From Entophlyctis helioformis (Eukaryota > Chytridiomycota > Chytridiomycetes > Chytridiales > Chytriomycetaceae), in NCBI GenBank assembly GCA_025526915.1, contig JAHLKH010000092.1, positions 34,253 to 98,252 on the forward strand: a DNA stretch of 64,000 bases, given 5' to 3'. Position numbers and translations under genes: made by a program. The first letter of the stretch is position 1. The number at the start of each line of letters is the position of its first letter. The notes beneath the pieces are model-generated. The model was not told where the DNA came from and did no database searches. It saw only the letters and a list, made by a program, of their open reading frames with translations. This document shows, in pieces, positions 1 to 10,846 of the stretch.

Positions 1-137
1 ATCTGCATGTTGGCCAGCACACGCTCCTTGTTAGAATAGCCGCGACCAAGGCAGTGTCCAACCGCAATAAAAGACACCGAGACGTGCTCACCCCTGACAA
101 GCGGTCTTGTGCGCTTCTTGTCAGGGTTGCCGGCCAT
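1..137 (-). CDS. 5' end of an unidentified gene, cut by the window edge
   Basis: A minus-strand frame starts at an ATG whose first base is 137 and runs open to the left edge (45 codons). The N-terminus reads MAGNPDKKRTRPLV and continues with a hydrophobic/glycine stretch (SFIAVGHCLGRGYSNKE). I do not recognise the family; the basic start followed by a beta-strand-like segment would fit many small domains. The start is chosen because it is the only ATG in the frame. The same-strand neighbour, ending at 933, lies upstream. The call rests only on an open frame with non-repetitive composition. Confidence 0.35.
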   Translation of the reverse strand, partial: MAGNPDKKRTRPLVRGEHVSVSFIAVGHCLGRGYSNKERVLANMQ

Positions 138-932
138 GACACCAGCTGCAAGGCCAGCTGAGGAGGATGCCATGTTGGCGTTGTTGTGACTCGGAGCGTC
201 CAGGGGAGCTTGACCAGTCGGAAACTGACTTGGCATATCTTGGTCTTGGACGGCCAGGTCTTGCTCCGCTGCCGCTGTTGTGCAGAGCAAGTGGGCAGCC
301 AAGTCCGACCAAGAGCAGCCGGTTTGTTGGACGTGAACGTGAACGTGAACAGGGAGGCGGACGGGCAGGCGGACCAGGCGAGTGTCAGCCGCCGAATGGG
401 CACATCCGTATCTGGCCAAGGACGGCAGAGGACGGCAGAACAGAGATACAGGAGACAAGGGGCAACGTACGGGCAGCATAAGCGGCGCGGTCTTGGCCAC
501 CGCCACGACTGGCGCCAGCAGTGCCGGCCGGTATGCGGTTGCTCATCTCCAGGCTCGACAGTCGGTCGGCTCTGTTGGTCGGTTGGTTGTGTTGGCTCTG
601 TTTGCCCCCAGTGGCGGCTGTAGGTTAGAAGACGCTCAGCAGGTGCTTGAAAGACTCTGCAGGTAAGCAGCGGGGCACAGCGCACCTGCGTTGCCGGGTG
701 TCGGTCTCGGTGGTGCCCGTGCTTGGTCCTGTGCTCGCCTGTGCTCGTGGAGTGCTCGTGCAACGGTCGCGGATCACACGATCTTCAGGCTCGTGTCGGA
801 CGCGGTTTGGGCTGGTGGTGCAAGTCGTGCCTTGCGCATCGTCCATGTGCCTTTTGTACTGCATTTTGATCATCGTACGGCTCAAGCAGCACCCCTCATC
901 TGCAGTCGCATGTATTGATGTTGCACACCAAC
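138..932. other. Intergenic stretch, no gene supported
   Basis: Several overlapping open frames occur on both strands, as expected in GC-rich DNA, but none has convincing composition or splice signals. A short tandem hexamer (ACGTGA, three copies) lies at 331-350. The region should hold the promoter of the gene at 1-137 and the 3' untranslated region of the gene ending at 933. Confidence 0.4.
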
Positions 933-3435
933 TCAAAAGCCAAACTGGTCCATGATGCTCAGCATGTCCGTCTGCAGGTCAAGACCGAGATCTAGATCTG
1001 CCCCTAGCTTCGCTTTGGATGATACTGACTCTGGTGGCTGGGCAGGATTGTGAGTGGCCGAGATGCTTGCGGCAGATGCTGCGGTTGGTACTGTTGGCGG
1101 CTCGCTGGACGACAGCACCGCTGATGCAAGTGTGCTGGAAGCGAGGGGCCTTGGCCGGTCAGTCGCAGATCCAGACAGATACGGCGCGTCTGAGATGGCA
1201 GATCCTTTTGACGTGGCGCGCTGTGGTGAATCGGGCAGAGCGTCCGAAGTGAGCGTTCTTGAAGAGGATGACGAAGTCAGTGAGACCTTGGACGCGAGCT
1301 TGCCGGCCAGCGACGATGACAGGGATGTTGGGCCGGTGCCTTGGTCCCCGTGCTGATCACTGGTGCTGTTTGCATTTGCAGCGTCTGTACAGCGGGCTTG
1401 GTGCTGTTAGCCTTGGTTTGAGTTGCCATTGTCGGAGACACAATGGATGGCTTGGCGGAAACTGGTGGGGCTTCGCTTGCCAACGAACTCTTCTTGGGAA
1501 TGGTATTGCTGGTATTGTCGATGCTGGTATGACTTGTGTTGATGGTATTATTGATGCTGCCGGTGAGAGACAATGGTTTCTTGATGGCCGGCTTGCGCGT
1601 CACGTCCTTGCCGCCAGCCGTTGTGTCAATCAATATCGCCACGTCTGCTGCACCAGTGACAACATTGGAAGGCGCAGAGAGTGCAGGCAGTTGCGGTTTT
1701 GCTGTCGGCTGATCGGCAGCTGTTACATCGGACTGTGGACTTGGGCTGTTTCGAGCTTCGTCTGGTCGCTTATGATCCTTGGCTGTGACTGCTTCTATAC
1801 GCTTGGCGAATGGCGTGGCAGCGTCTGCCATTCCTTGATTTCCCGCACGGCCGTCATCAAGTGCAATCCTTGTCGTAGAAGGAACCTTCTCTGCCTCCAA
1901 GGATTGTGCTTGACCCTCCAGTCGCTCGATGATGGACGCCGTCAAGCTCTGCCAAGCACAGTCGCGTCAGTCTATAGCCACGTTCAAGAGCCGAAACCCC
2001 AGCCAAACCTTGATTTCCTTCCAAATGGCAAGCGGTGCAGGTGGGTTCTCTGTTGACGATCCACTAGTCGCTGTTTCAGCAGTCGACTGATCCGCTGCTT
2101 TTGCATCTGGCACTGCAGATGCCGATACTGCAAATCAATGTGAGTTGAATCCCGCTGGGAACGGCAGCAGATCGCGTAGTGGGGCTTGTCACTTACCAGG
2201 ATTGACGCCGAGTTGCTTGAATTGCGCTTCAAGCATCTGCTTTTCTTTGCGCAGCGTCTCAACCTCGCTCTGAAGGGCCAGCAGTCGAATCTGCCATTCT
2301 GTGGGGCTCGTAGGAGTCGCACTTGGCACAAAGCTGCTCGAGGCAAGCGATGTTGCCGCAAGTGTTGATCCAGCAAGATTGCCAACCGGAGGCATGTCTG
2401 GCTGCAACGCCTCGCCTGCATCTTTAGAGCCGTTGCTCTTTTGCAGCAGACGGCCACGAGCATTGCGTTGCATCTCCTGTTTGGGTTCATGGCAGGCAAT
2501 GCATCGCCAATCGTCAGCAGCAGGGCAGCGAGATGGATCGACGGATGGATGGCATGGCGACAGCACGTACCCGCAGAGTTGCAGACCGCTTCAAGATCGG
2601 CATTGCCGTGGTTGGTTCAGCACCGGCTTGTTGCCCCGGAGGGTCTCTGTGTGATGTCCAATGGTGGCCAAGGTCAGAAAGACGAAGCTGAGCAAGCCAA
2701 CGATGGCATGTGCAGTCCCAACCTTGATGCTTTCAACGATGAGGCAGGTGAATCGGGGATGGTTGCCTGATCGGCTGCGTGAGACGAGGAGGCAGCAACG
2801 TCCAGCCGTGACGATGCTGGCGTTTTTGGAGACGCGGCTGTTACCGATCTGCGTAGGATAGATGAGGCGCTGCTTGGATCGCTTCTTTCAGGCGTTGTTG
2901 CCACGGTTTGTGGCGCAGGTGCTGATGCAGTGTCGTTGGCGCGTCCCACTACAGGCTTGCGCATGACACTCTGCGGCCGCGTGACGTTGGATGCTGTGGC
3001 TGTTATGGCAGCAGGAACTTGCTTGATGGACGATGGCTCCCACATGGACTGTTGCTGTGGCTGCTGTGGCTGCTGCGCATCCAAGGCTTTGGCGACTGTT
3101 TCTGGCGTGGCCGATGAGAGGATGGAAGCTATCTGCTGGTAGTGGTGCTGTGGCGTAAGAGTCCTGGCACGCTGCATGCGTTCAAGCTCTGGTGTCAGCG
3201 ACGTGCTCCGCGGCGGTATGTTGGGTGTTGTTGTCGCGCCTTGTCCGTGGCCGTTTGGCGACAGCGACAGTGCAGGCGATGGCGACGCAACCGACGCCGC
3301 GGCCGATGCAAGGCTAGTGGACCCAATATCTGCAGGTGCAGACGGGCTGGCATTGGTATGCACAGTGCTGCTGTTGCTGGCATCGGCGCTGCCGTAGTTT
3401 ACGGGCCGCCGCTTGGGGCGTGACAGATCCGACAT
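933..3435 (-). CDS. Ser/Thr/Ala/Pro-rich protein with a short coiled coil, function unknown
   Basis: The first exon starts at the ATG at 3435 (MSDLSRPKRRPVNYGSA), basic then strongly low-complexity, with a Gln-rich patch near residues 125-140. A later exon (about 2190-2460) ends in a leucine-heptad coiled coil (LLALQSEVETLRKEKQMLEA). A following exon holds a helical segment (PLAIWKEIKVWLGF) and then IIERLEGQAQSLEAEK. The last part is Ser-rich and ends SIMDQFGF at 933. An in-frame TGA at 1967-1969 separates the two helical segments; it could be a 33-nt intron, a base error or a real break. Another frame change between about 1290 and 1390 fits one missing base. Order and strand are consistent across frames, so I treat this as one gene, but exon borders are uncertain. 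The PKRRPVNYG start suggests a nuclear or chromatin protein, which is only inference. The gene is divergent from SDA1. Confidence 0.5.
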
Positions 3436-3621
3436 GCTGCCAGGGAGAAGGGCGTTCGCGTCCGTGTTCGCGTCGCACCACAACAAAGCAAGCGTGTCAC
3501 GTGATGTGGATCAGATTCCGGCGATGGTTGCATTCTTTTTTTTTTTTTGTTGGTCAGTGTTGGTCGAGCAATCCACGCACACAGACACCACCTGCCAAGA
3601 CAAGCCAAGCCAAGCCAAGCC
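3436..3621. promoter_or_regulatory. Bidirectional promoter region between the coiled-coil gene and SDA1
   Basis: The 186 bp between two divergent ATGs must serve both genes. It contains a T-rich run (about 3535-3549, a possible nucleosome-excluding poly(dA:dT) tract) and, just before the SDA1 ATG, a tandem CAAGC-type pentamer (about 3601-3620). Nothing else recognisable was seen. Confidence 0.45.
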
Positions 3622-6600
3622 ATGGCGTCAAACAAGCGCACCCGTGCAGAGGTGCTCATCTCCAACCTGCCGCAGCTGCAGAACAAGATCAAGCGGGATC
3701 CGTCCTCGTACCGCGAGGAGTTTATGCAGCAGTGGCGCCACTTTGAGTCGTCGCTGGCCATCTTCAACCTCAAGCCGCAAGACTCGGCCATCTCCAACGA
3801 CTTTGCCGACCAGATCACCTTCCTCGCCCATGTATGTGGCCGCCCGCCTGCCTTTGCGCCGGCTGGTCTGGACTGTGTGCATGCTGCGCATGCTGTCTCT
3901 GTGCCTATGCATGCGGCCGCTGGCACCGTGCTGTGAGGGCACTCGCATGCTGTTTTGGCGCCAGCCACTGACAAGCCAAATGGCAACGGATGGCATGCTG
4001 CCAATGCGGTGTGGTGTGCAGGTGTCGCAATGCTATCCCAAGGACACCAAGGAGTACCCCGACAGACTCATCGAGACGCTCACGACCCACTTTCAGATCA
4101 TGTCGCCCGAAGTCCGCAAGACGATGGTGCAGGCACTCATCCTGATGCGCAACCGTGGCCTCATTAACCCAACAAAGTGAGCTCGATCCCCATGGCAATG
4201 CTGGCCATGCCAACCCCCAACTGACCATGCCCACGATCGCTCTTGCGCAGGCTGCTCGGCTTGTTCTTCACGCTGTTCCGCTGCAAGGACAAGGCCCTGC
4301 GTGAGATGCTCCACAACCACATTGTGGCCGACATCAAGAACTCCAACGCCAAGTCCAAGAACAACGCCCTCAACAAGACGCTGCAAAACTTTATGTACAC
4401 CATGCTCAAGGACACCAACGAGGTCGCTGCCAAGAAGTCGCTCGAGGTCATGATCGAGCTATACAAGAAGAACATCTGGTTCGTGGCTCTTGTTGGTTGG
4501 CTGTCCAGATCACGATCATGATCCAGCTCTCACACGCCTCGCCCGATGTTTTCCAGGAACGATGCCAAGACAGTCAACGTCATTGCCGAGGCTTGCTTCT
4601 CGCCCACCCCCAAGATTGTTGCTTCGGCCGTGCACTTTTTCCTTGGTGCCGACGAGAAGGAGGAGGTGTCAGACTCGGACGAGGACGGGCCCGACATTGC
4701 CAGTCTGCGCCACGCCAACACGATCAACAAGAAGAAAAAGTCCAGACGGAACACGCTGCAGAAGGCGCAGGCGTCCGTCAAGAGGGTGCGTCCGCTTGCT
4801 TGCGTTGCTGTTGCCGTGCGAGGTGCAGCTCTCGTGCTGAGTTGCGTGTTTGCATTCCAATCCACAGAAAGAGCGTGCCAAGAGCCGTGCTGAGCACTTT
4901 AACTTTTCTGCTCTGCACCTGCTCAACGACCCGCAAGGTAAAGTTGATGTCCTGACCCCCCGTTTGGCGGTTGTACTGTTCCATCTTGAACCCTCAAGCA
5001 CAGCCAGATTAAGCCCATTTTCCATGGTTTGTCGAACCACCCAACAGGCTTTGCCGAGAAGCTGTTCTCGCGTCTTCGCCACGCTGCCAGCAAGAACATG
5101 TACCGCTTTGAGCTCCGTCTGCAGATGATCAACCTGGTGTCGCGTCTGATTGGTGTGCACAAGCTCCTCCTCCTCGGCTTCTACGAATTCGTCGTGCCGT
5201 ACCTCAAGCCCCACCAGCGCGACGTCACGCTCATTCTGTCGTATGTAGCCCAGAGTTCGCACGAATTGGTTCCGCCCGACGCGCTCGAGGCCGTTGTCCG
5301 TGCCATTGCGGACAACTTTGTTTGGAGCAACTACGCAGCCGAGGTCGTGACTGCCGGGTAAGCATCCTGCTGCAAATCTATGCGAGATGACGTGAACAGA
5401 ATACTCATGCTTTGAATGGATATGCTGGCCGTGCTTCCGGTTTGCAGTCTGAACAGTTTGCGCGAGATCTGTGCTCGCTGTCCCCTCGCCATGCCCGAGG
5501 AGCTTCTCCAGAGCCTGATCGACGACTTTAAGAAGCACCGCGAGAAGGGACCCATGAACGCAGCCCGCTCGCTGCTTGGTCTCTACCGCGACGTCAACCC
5601 AGAGATGCTGCGCAAGAAGGACAGAGTGTGTTTGATGCAACGCAGTGGTCGGATGGCAATGTCTGAGGAATCGCCCACTGACTATGCTCTTTGACCATTT
5701 GAAGGGCAAGGCTGCTTCTGTCAATATCAAGAGCTTCAAGGCGAAGCGCTACGGTGAACTCGACGTCATGTCCAGCATCCAGGGTGCAGATGTACGTGCT
5801 TGACGCATGAGCAGGTTGATGCGAAGCAAGTGGTGGCTCATTTACTGACTGACTGGCAACCAATGACGTTAGGCGCTCGATGACAGCGAGGAGGGCGAGG
5901 AAGGATCAGATGACGACTCTGAGGCTCCTGAGCTCGTGTCCGACGACGAAGAAGGCGAGGGCGAATCTGACGACGAAGAGGTCGCGTTTGAGGACATTGA
6001 CGACGACGGCGAGGTCATTGAGCTCGACTCGGACGAGTTTGAGGATGTCGACTCTGACGAGGAGGCGATGACGAGGAGGGGACGAAGAAGAGGATGACGA
6101 GGATGACGACGGCGAAGGCGAAGATGATGATGAGGACGAGGATGAGGATGAGGAGGATGAGGAGGATGAGGTGGAGCCGAGCCCTGCCAAGAAGCGCAAG
6201 ACCAACGTGCTTGCCGAAAGAGTGAGTGCTGGCTGGAGTGGCTTGGCACTGTCTGATACTCTTCTCTCGCTGACCGCCTTGCTGTGCACGCCTTGCTGTG
6301 CACGCCTTTTGACAGATTCTTACCGACGAGGACTTTGCGCGCATGCGTGAGCGCCACCTGGAGCAGGAGGCCGAGCGCCTTGCTGGTGTCAAGGGCAGAA
6401 GCATCCCCGTCGATGACGGCTCTGACTCGGACAATGGCCCGCACGACTTTGTGGATGTGTCGCGTATCATGAGCGGCACGCGCAAGAAGAACGACTACGA
6501 GGCCAGAATGGAGAAGATCAAGGCCGGCCGCGAGGGCCGCGAGTTTGGATCGCGCAAGGGCAAGGAGGAGCGCACGTCGCTCACCAACAAGGTCAAGGCC

Positions 6601-6729
6601 AAGAAAAACAAGGCGTTTATGATGATTGTCCACAAGCGGTCTGTGGTCGGCAAGAAGAAGATGTCGCTGCGCGACAAGCAGCGTGTGCTGCGTGCGCACA
6701 TCAAGAAGCAGAAGCTCAACTACAAATGA
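3622..6729 (+). CDS. SDA1: SDA1 family protein, 60S ribosomal subunit biogenesis and export
   Basis: This is the Sda1/SDAD1 protein, a nuclear factor needed for late 60S pre-ribosome maturation and export. The first exon ([20 protein letters not shown]) matches the family N-terminus, followed across introns by [34 protein letters not shown] and [16 protein letters not shown]. The second half has a very acidic Asp/Glu block (about 5880-6180) and ends in a Lys/Arg-rich tail ([15 protein letters not shown]), both typical of the family. Early introns can be placed: 3832-4020/4021, 4177-4250, 4479-4556 and 4786-4867, with GT donors (GTATGT, GTGAGC, GTTCGT, GTGCGT). Further introns lie near 4937-5047, 5358-5446, 5625-5700, 5791-5872 and 6221-6315. 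The acidic block crosses frames near 6066-6090, where one base or a small splice is uncertain. Identification is secure. Confidence 0.93.
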
Positions 6730-6828
6730 ACGTTGCAGCCAGTCTGCCCCTCAGTCGCAACGGGGTTTCAAGAGATCGTGCCACGGCTTTGTTGGAGTTG
6801 CCCTCGAAATCATTTGCTCGCAAAGGCC

Positions 6829-9400
6829 ATGCTCATCAACCCAGACAGGCGCCGTTGCCGACACGCAGCTCACCAATGCCTTTTACGACGCAACCAATGC
6901 GCTGATGGACATCACCTATAGCAGCGTCGAGCCGTCGGCGGTGTGTCCTGTCTGCTGCTTGTGTCCACAGCGCCAACCAGCCAACTGACTGACTGGCTGG
7001 CTGACTGACTGGGCTTGGCAACACAGCGAGTTGCGGCGTTCGAGACGGTGCTGAATGCATCCAAGTGGCCGCTGCCGCAGCTCAAGCTCATGGCTGCACG
7101 CACCATCCCGCAGTACGCTCGCCACTTTCCGAGCCTGGTCGAGCAGGCCTTTGATGCACATCTTGTGAGCCACGTTGCTTGCTTGTTGCGCTGGCTGTGC
7201 TGCTGTGCTGCGCTGGCTATGTTGTGTTGTGCTGGCTGGCAGCCTGCTTGCTTGCATAGTGCGTAGATCCCTCTGGCTGACTCTGCTGCCACTGCTCGCC
7301 GTGCCATGTGTACAGGACCTGTGCGAGGACGACAGCATTCTGGTAACATGGCTTGCATGGCTTGCATGGCTTGCGTGGCTTGCATGGCTTTCACTGCGCA
7401 AGCACGCTGACACGCTTGTGGCGTTGCAACACACACATGGCTGCGCGACTAGGTCCGCAAAGAGTCTATCAAGTCCATGTCGCTCTTCTGCTCGGTCGAT
7501 GCTCACTTTGCGCCTCGTGTCAGTGACGTCCTGTGCCAGCTTCTGGCTGCTGGTGAGTGTCTTTCCATCGCGTCGTGCTCGCATTCTCGTGCGTGTATGC
7601 CGACGCTTCTCAACTCACCAACACGCCTGCATCCAGAACTCGATGAAGAACTGCAGGTCGTTCGTGCTGCTCTGCGCACCATGCTGGCACAGCACGTAAA
7701 GCGTAAGTCTTCTGGATACTACCACTGCCATAGAAATGCCAGCCAAATGCCAGCCGTGTCTGACTCGGCATGGACCATCAGCGACTCTGGATGCCATCTT
7801 CCAGCACATCATCGAAGGCGTGCCGGAGCTCCGCACAGTCGTTATCGACTTTCTCGTTGGCGTCTATGGCTCCATTGAGTTCACGCCCGAGCTGGAGAAG
7901 GAGTTCTGCATCTCCATGATCAAGGTCGGGCGAGTTTCCTGTGCATCAAGTGGCTGCACACTGCTAAGCATTGCCGAACATGGGCTTCCCCAAAAACAGG
8001 CACTGAAGTTGGCTCCCCTGCCTCGCGCAGAGTTTGAAAAGGCGTTCAACCTCATCGTGGCCGTAAAGTCTACGACAAGCCGGACATGCACAAGGATCTG
8101 CTAGCCATGCTTGACGAGCGACTCCGTCTCTTCCCTCTTGACGTGTGTTTTACCTGCATGGATGCACTTGTGATGACTGTTCACATCTTGCTCACATTTG
8201 GGCGATGCCGTGTTCTGCAATGCAGACTGTCGACAAGACTCTCGTGCTGGTCTCGTGGCGCACGCCAATCATTGCCTGCCGCTTTACAAGGTATGCTGCA
8301 GCACACATCTTTCTGGCTGCTTCGCGTCTGTCAACCTAACAAGGCACCCTGTGGATCGCAGATTGGTGGCTCGAGCGCCATGTTCCTCAAATTTCTGCTC
8401 GAGTCTGTGATATTGAGCGGACTGCACCGCAAGCTCAACTCGACGCAGCAGCACAGCCTGTTCAAGCTGACGGCCGATGTATCGCTGTTTGCCAACGAAC
8501 CCGAGGCTGCCGCCAACGGTCTCGCAAACGTAGAGGCGGTCATCAATGTAAGCTCGTCGACATGAGTGGCATCTGCGTCTCTGTTCTTGTCTGCGACTGA
8601 CGCCATCACAACCCTGCACGTGTATCAGCAACTCGTGTCAGACAACGCAGGCGTCTTGTCGAACGCGACAAAGGCCGATCTCAACCTGTGCGAGCCCATC
8701 TTGTACGCCATGTACATCCTTGACGCTCAGCTGTTCCACGCCTTGACCCCTACCGGCCCGCTGCTAGAGTCCTTGCGAGTGCTGTACATGCAGTCACAGG
8801 CAGCAAGAGACGAGGTTGGACGCCAGATTGCTACATTCAAGGCTGGCAAGCAGCCTGAAGGCGGCTCCAAGGCTATTGCAGCGGCTGAAAAGACAAAGGT
8901 GGTCGCAAACAATGTGCACATCATGGTCAAGGTTCGTTCCAGCTGCACGACTCCTTGACTGGCTGCCAAAGTGTGTCATTGCTGACATTGCGCACGCTTT
9001 GGCGGTGGGTTGTAGGAGCTTCTCAAGCCGGCCAAAGCGCGACACGTGGAGCACATTGCTCTCTCTTGGAAGCCAGCTCCTGCTCCATCGGTTCCCGAGG
9101 TGAAACCACAGGCAATGGATGTAGACTCGCCAGCACCAAAGCCCAAGCACAAGCACAAGGAGCAGGTGCCAGCGCCAACGACTGCCTTCAAGACTGGATC
9201 TGCTCCAAATCTGAATGACGCCAAGGCCGATATCAACGGCAGGAGCAAACATGGCAAGACACCACCGGCAGCTCCGGTCAGCATTCCCGCTCCTTTGCCT
9301 CCGTCCTTGTCGGCGCGATTGGACATCAAGAGTACGCCAAACGGCAGCCAATCCAGCAAGAAGCGCAAGCACGACGGGGACGTCCAAGCGCCACCGCAAG

Positions 9401-9437
<37 letters not shown>

Positions 9438-10736
9438 ACAGGCCAAGAAGTCTGTGCAACAGCTGGCTCAACAGCAGCAACAGCAACAACAACAACAAGC
9501 CAAGAAGCCTGCGCATCAACAGCAGCCAGTCGAGCAGCCGCCTCAGCCGCTCACTAAAAGCGCTAAGAAACGCTCAAAGTCGAGATCCGCCACCATCATC
9601 TCGTCACCGGAGATGTCAGCTCAAGTCGCGTCCGCGTCGTCAAACCCAGCAAAACACACACAGCCTGCTGGTCAAGACCTCAGAGTTGCCTTGGGCATTC
9701 GACGATCGCCACAGCCTCCATCTCAGCCGCAGCCACAGCCGCAGCCACATGTTCAGCCTCATGTTCAGCCACATGTTCAGCCTCAGGCACAGCCTCAACT
9801 TCAGCCTCAACCCCAACCTCTGGCGCAGGTGCATATGCAGCCTCGGCAATTCCAGCTGCAGCAGTCGCCGGCACCATCCCTGACGCCGGCGTTCGTCACG
9901 GCTCCAACGCCAACCTACATGCCCCAGCCACACTTTCAGCTGCTGCAGCCCGACTTCAACCGGCAGCTCGCCTACCAGTCGCACCAAGACTCGATCCAGC
10001 AGGCCATCATGCAGAAGAAGCTGCAGCTCGAGTTGCAGCGTCTCCAAGAGGAGGAGGCTCTTGCACAGCACCAAGAGTTTGTCGAGCAGCAGCGTCTTAT
10101 TCGCGAGCGCCAATTCTTGGCGTTTACCAGGCGCCAGGATGAGGCACTCAAGCTGCAGCAGGCATTCCAGCAGGACCAGCTGATGTGGAACCAGTCCCAG
10201 CAGGAAGCCGCATGGCTCATGCAACGCCAGCAGGAGCAACAGCAACAGCAGCAACAACAACAGCAACAGCAGCTTTTCCAGCCACCCGCCATTCAACAGC
10301 GTCAGCATGACAAGCCACCCCAGCAGCCGATCGAGAGTCTGGATCCGATGGCCAAGCAGCGGCGTCTGCTTCAGTTGCAACTCAATGGCACCAAGCATGC
10401 GTCGGAGCTGGTCTCCACTCCCAATCCGCCGTCACTGGCGTCCACGCCTATGGTGTCGCTCGGGCTCGGTATTCAGAGTTCGATGAGCCGCAGTGATGCG
10501 AGCTCGGTCAATGGCGGATCGGATGCCGGTGGTGGCCGCCGCCGGATCATGCGGCCATACGGCACGGCATCCGGCAAGTTGGCGCGCTATTGCAGCAGTC
10601 ACAGCAGCAGCAGCAGCAGTCGCAGCAGCTACAACAGCAGCCGGGCCACTTTGCTCAAGCGTCGCCATCCAAGGCGCCACATGTCACATTTGACAGTTAC
10701 GTCAAGCAGTCTCGCTTCAAGCGCCGCAAGGGATAA
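6829..10736 (+). CDS. API5: API5-like (apoptosis inhibitor 5) protein with a long Gln-rich C-terminus
   Basis: The N-terminal half is the all-helical HEAT/ARM repeat of the API5/AAC-11 family, a nuclear protein linked in animals to survival and mRNA export. Diagnostic pieces are ATNALMDIT, MAARTIPQYARHFPSLVEQA, HLDLCEDD..LVRKESIKS, LFKLTADVSLFA and LCEPILYAMYILD. The last HEAT exon joins near 9015 to a roughly 560-residue extension rich in Gln and Pro, with CAG-encoded Gln runs at 9404-9436 and about 10230-10280. The end is taken as FDSYVKQSRFKRRKG with stop TAA 10734-10736; reaching it needs one extra base near 10574, because the other frame runs on only as unconvincing Ser/Arg sequence. At least eight introns are implied. 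The start is uncertain: the ATG at 6829 reads MLINPDR and needs a small intron or frame change to join the first HEAT exon. Animal API5 is about 500 residues, so the tail is unusual. Confidence 0.78.
7347..7390 (+). repeat. Tandem 9-10-mer repeat inside an API5 intron
   Basis: About four copies of a CATGGCTTG unit, one with a base change (CGTGG), lie in the intron between the LCEDDSILV and RKESIKS exons. Confidence 0.7.
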
Positions 10737-10846
10737 AGCGACACGGATGTCCTCTGATGCTGCGATCATCCGAAATGAATGCCAAGCCTTCATTCTCGCT
10801 TGTCCAGCCCCTTCCCATCCACGCTCTGGCTGGCAGCCAGACTCGC

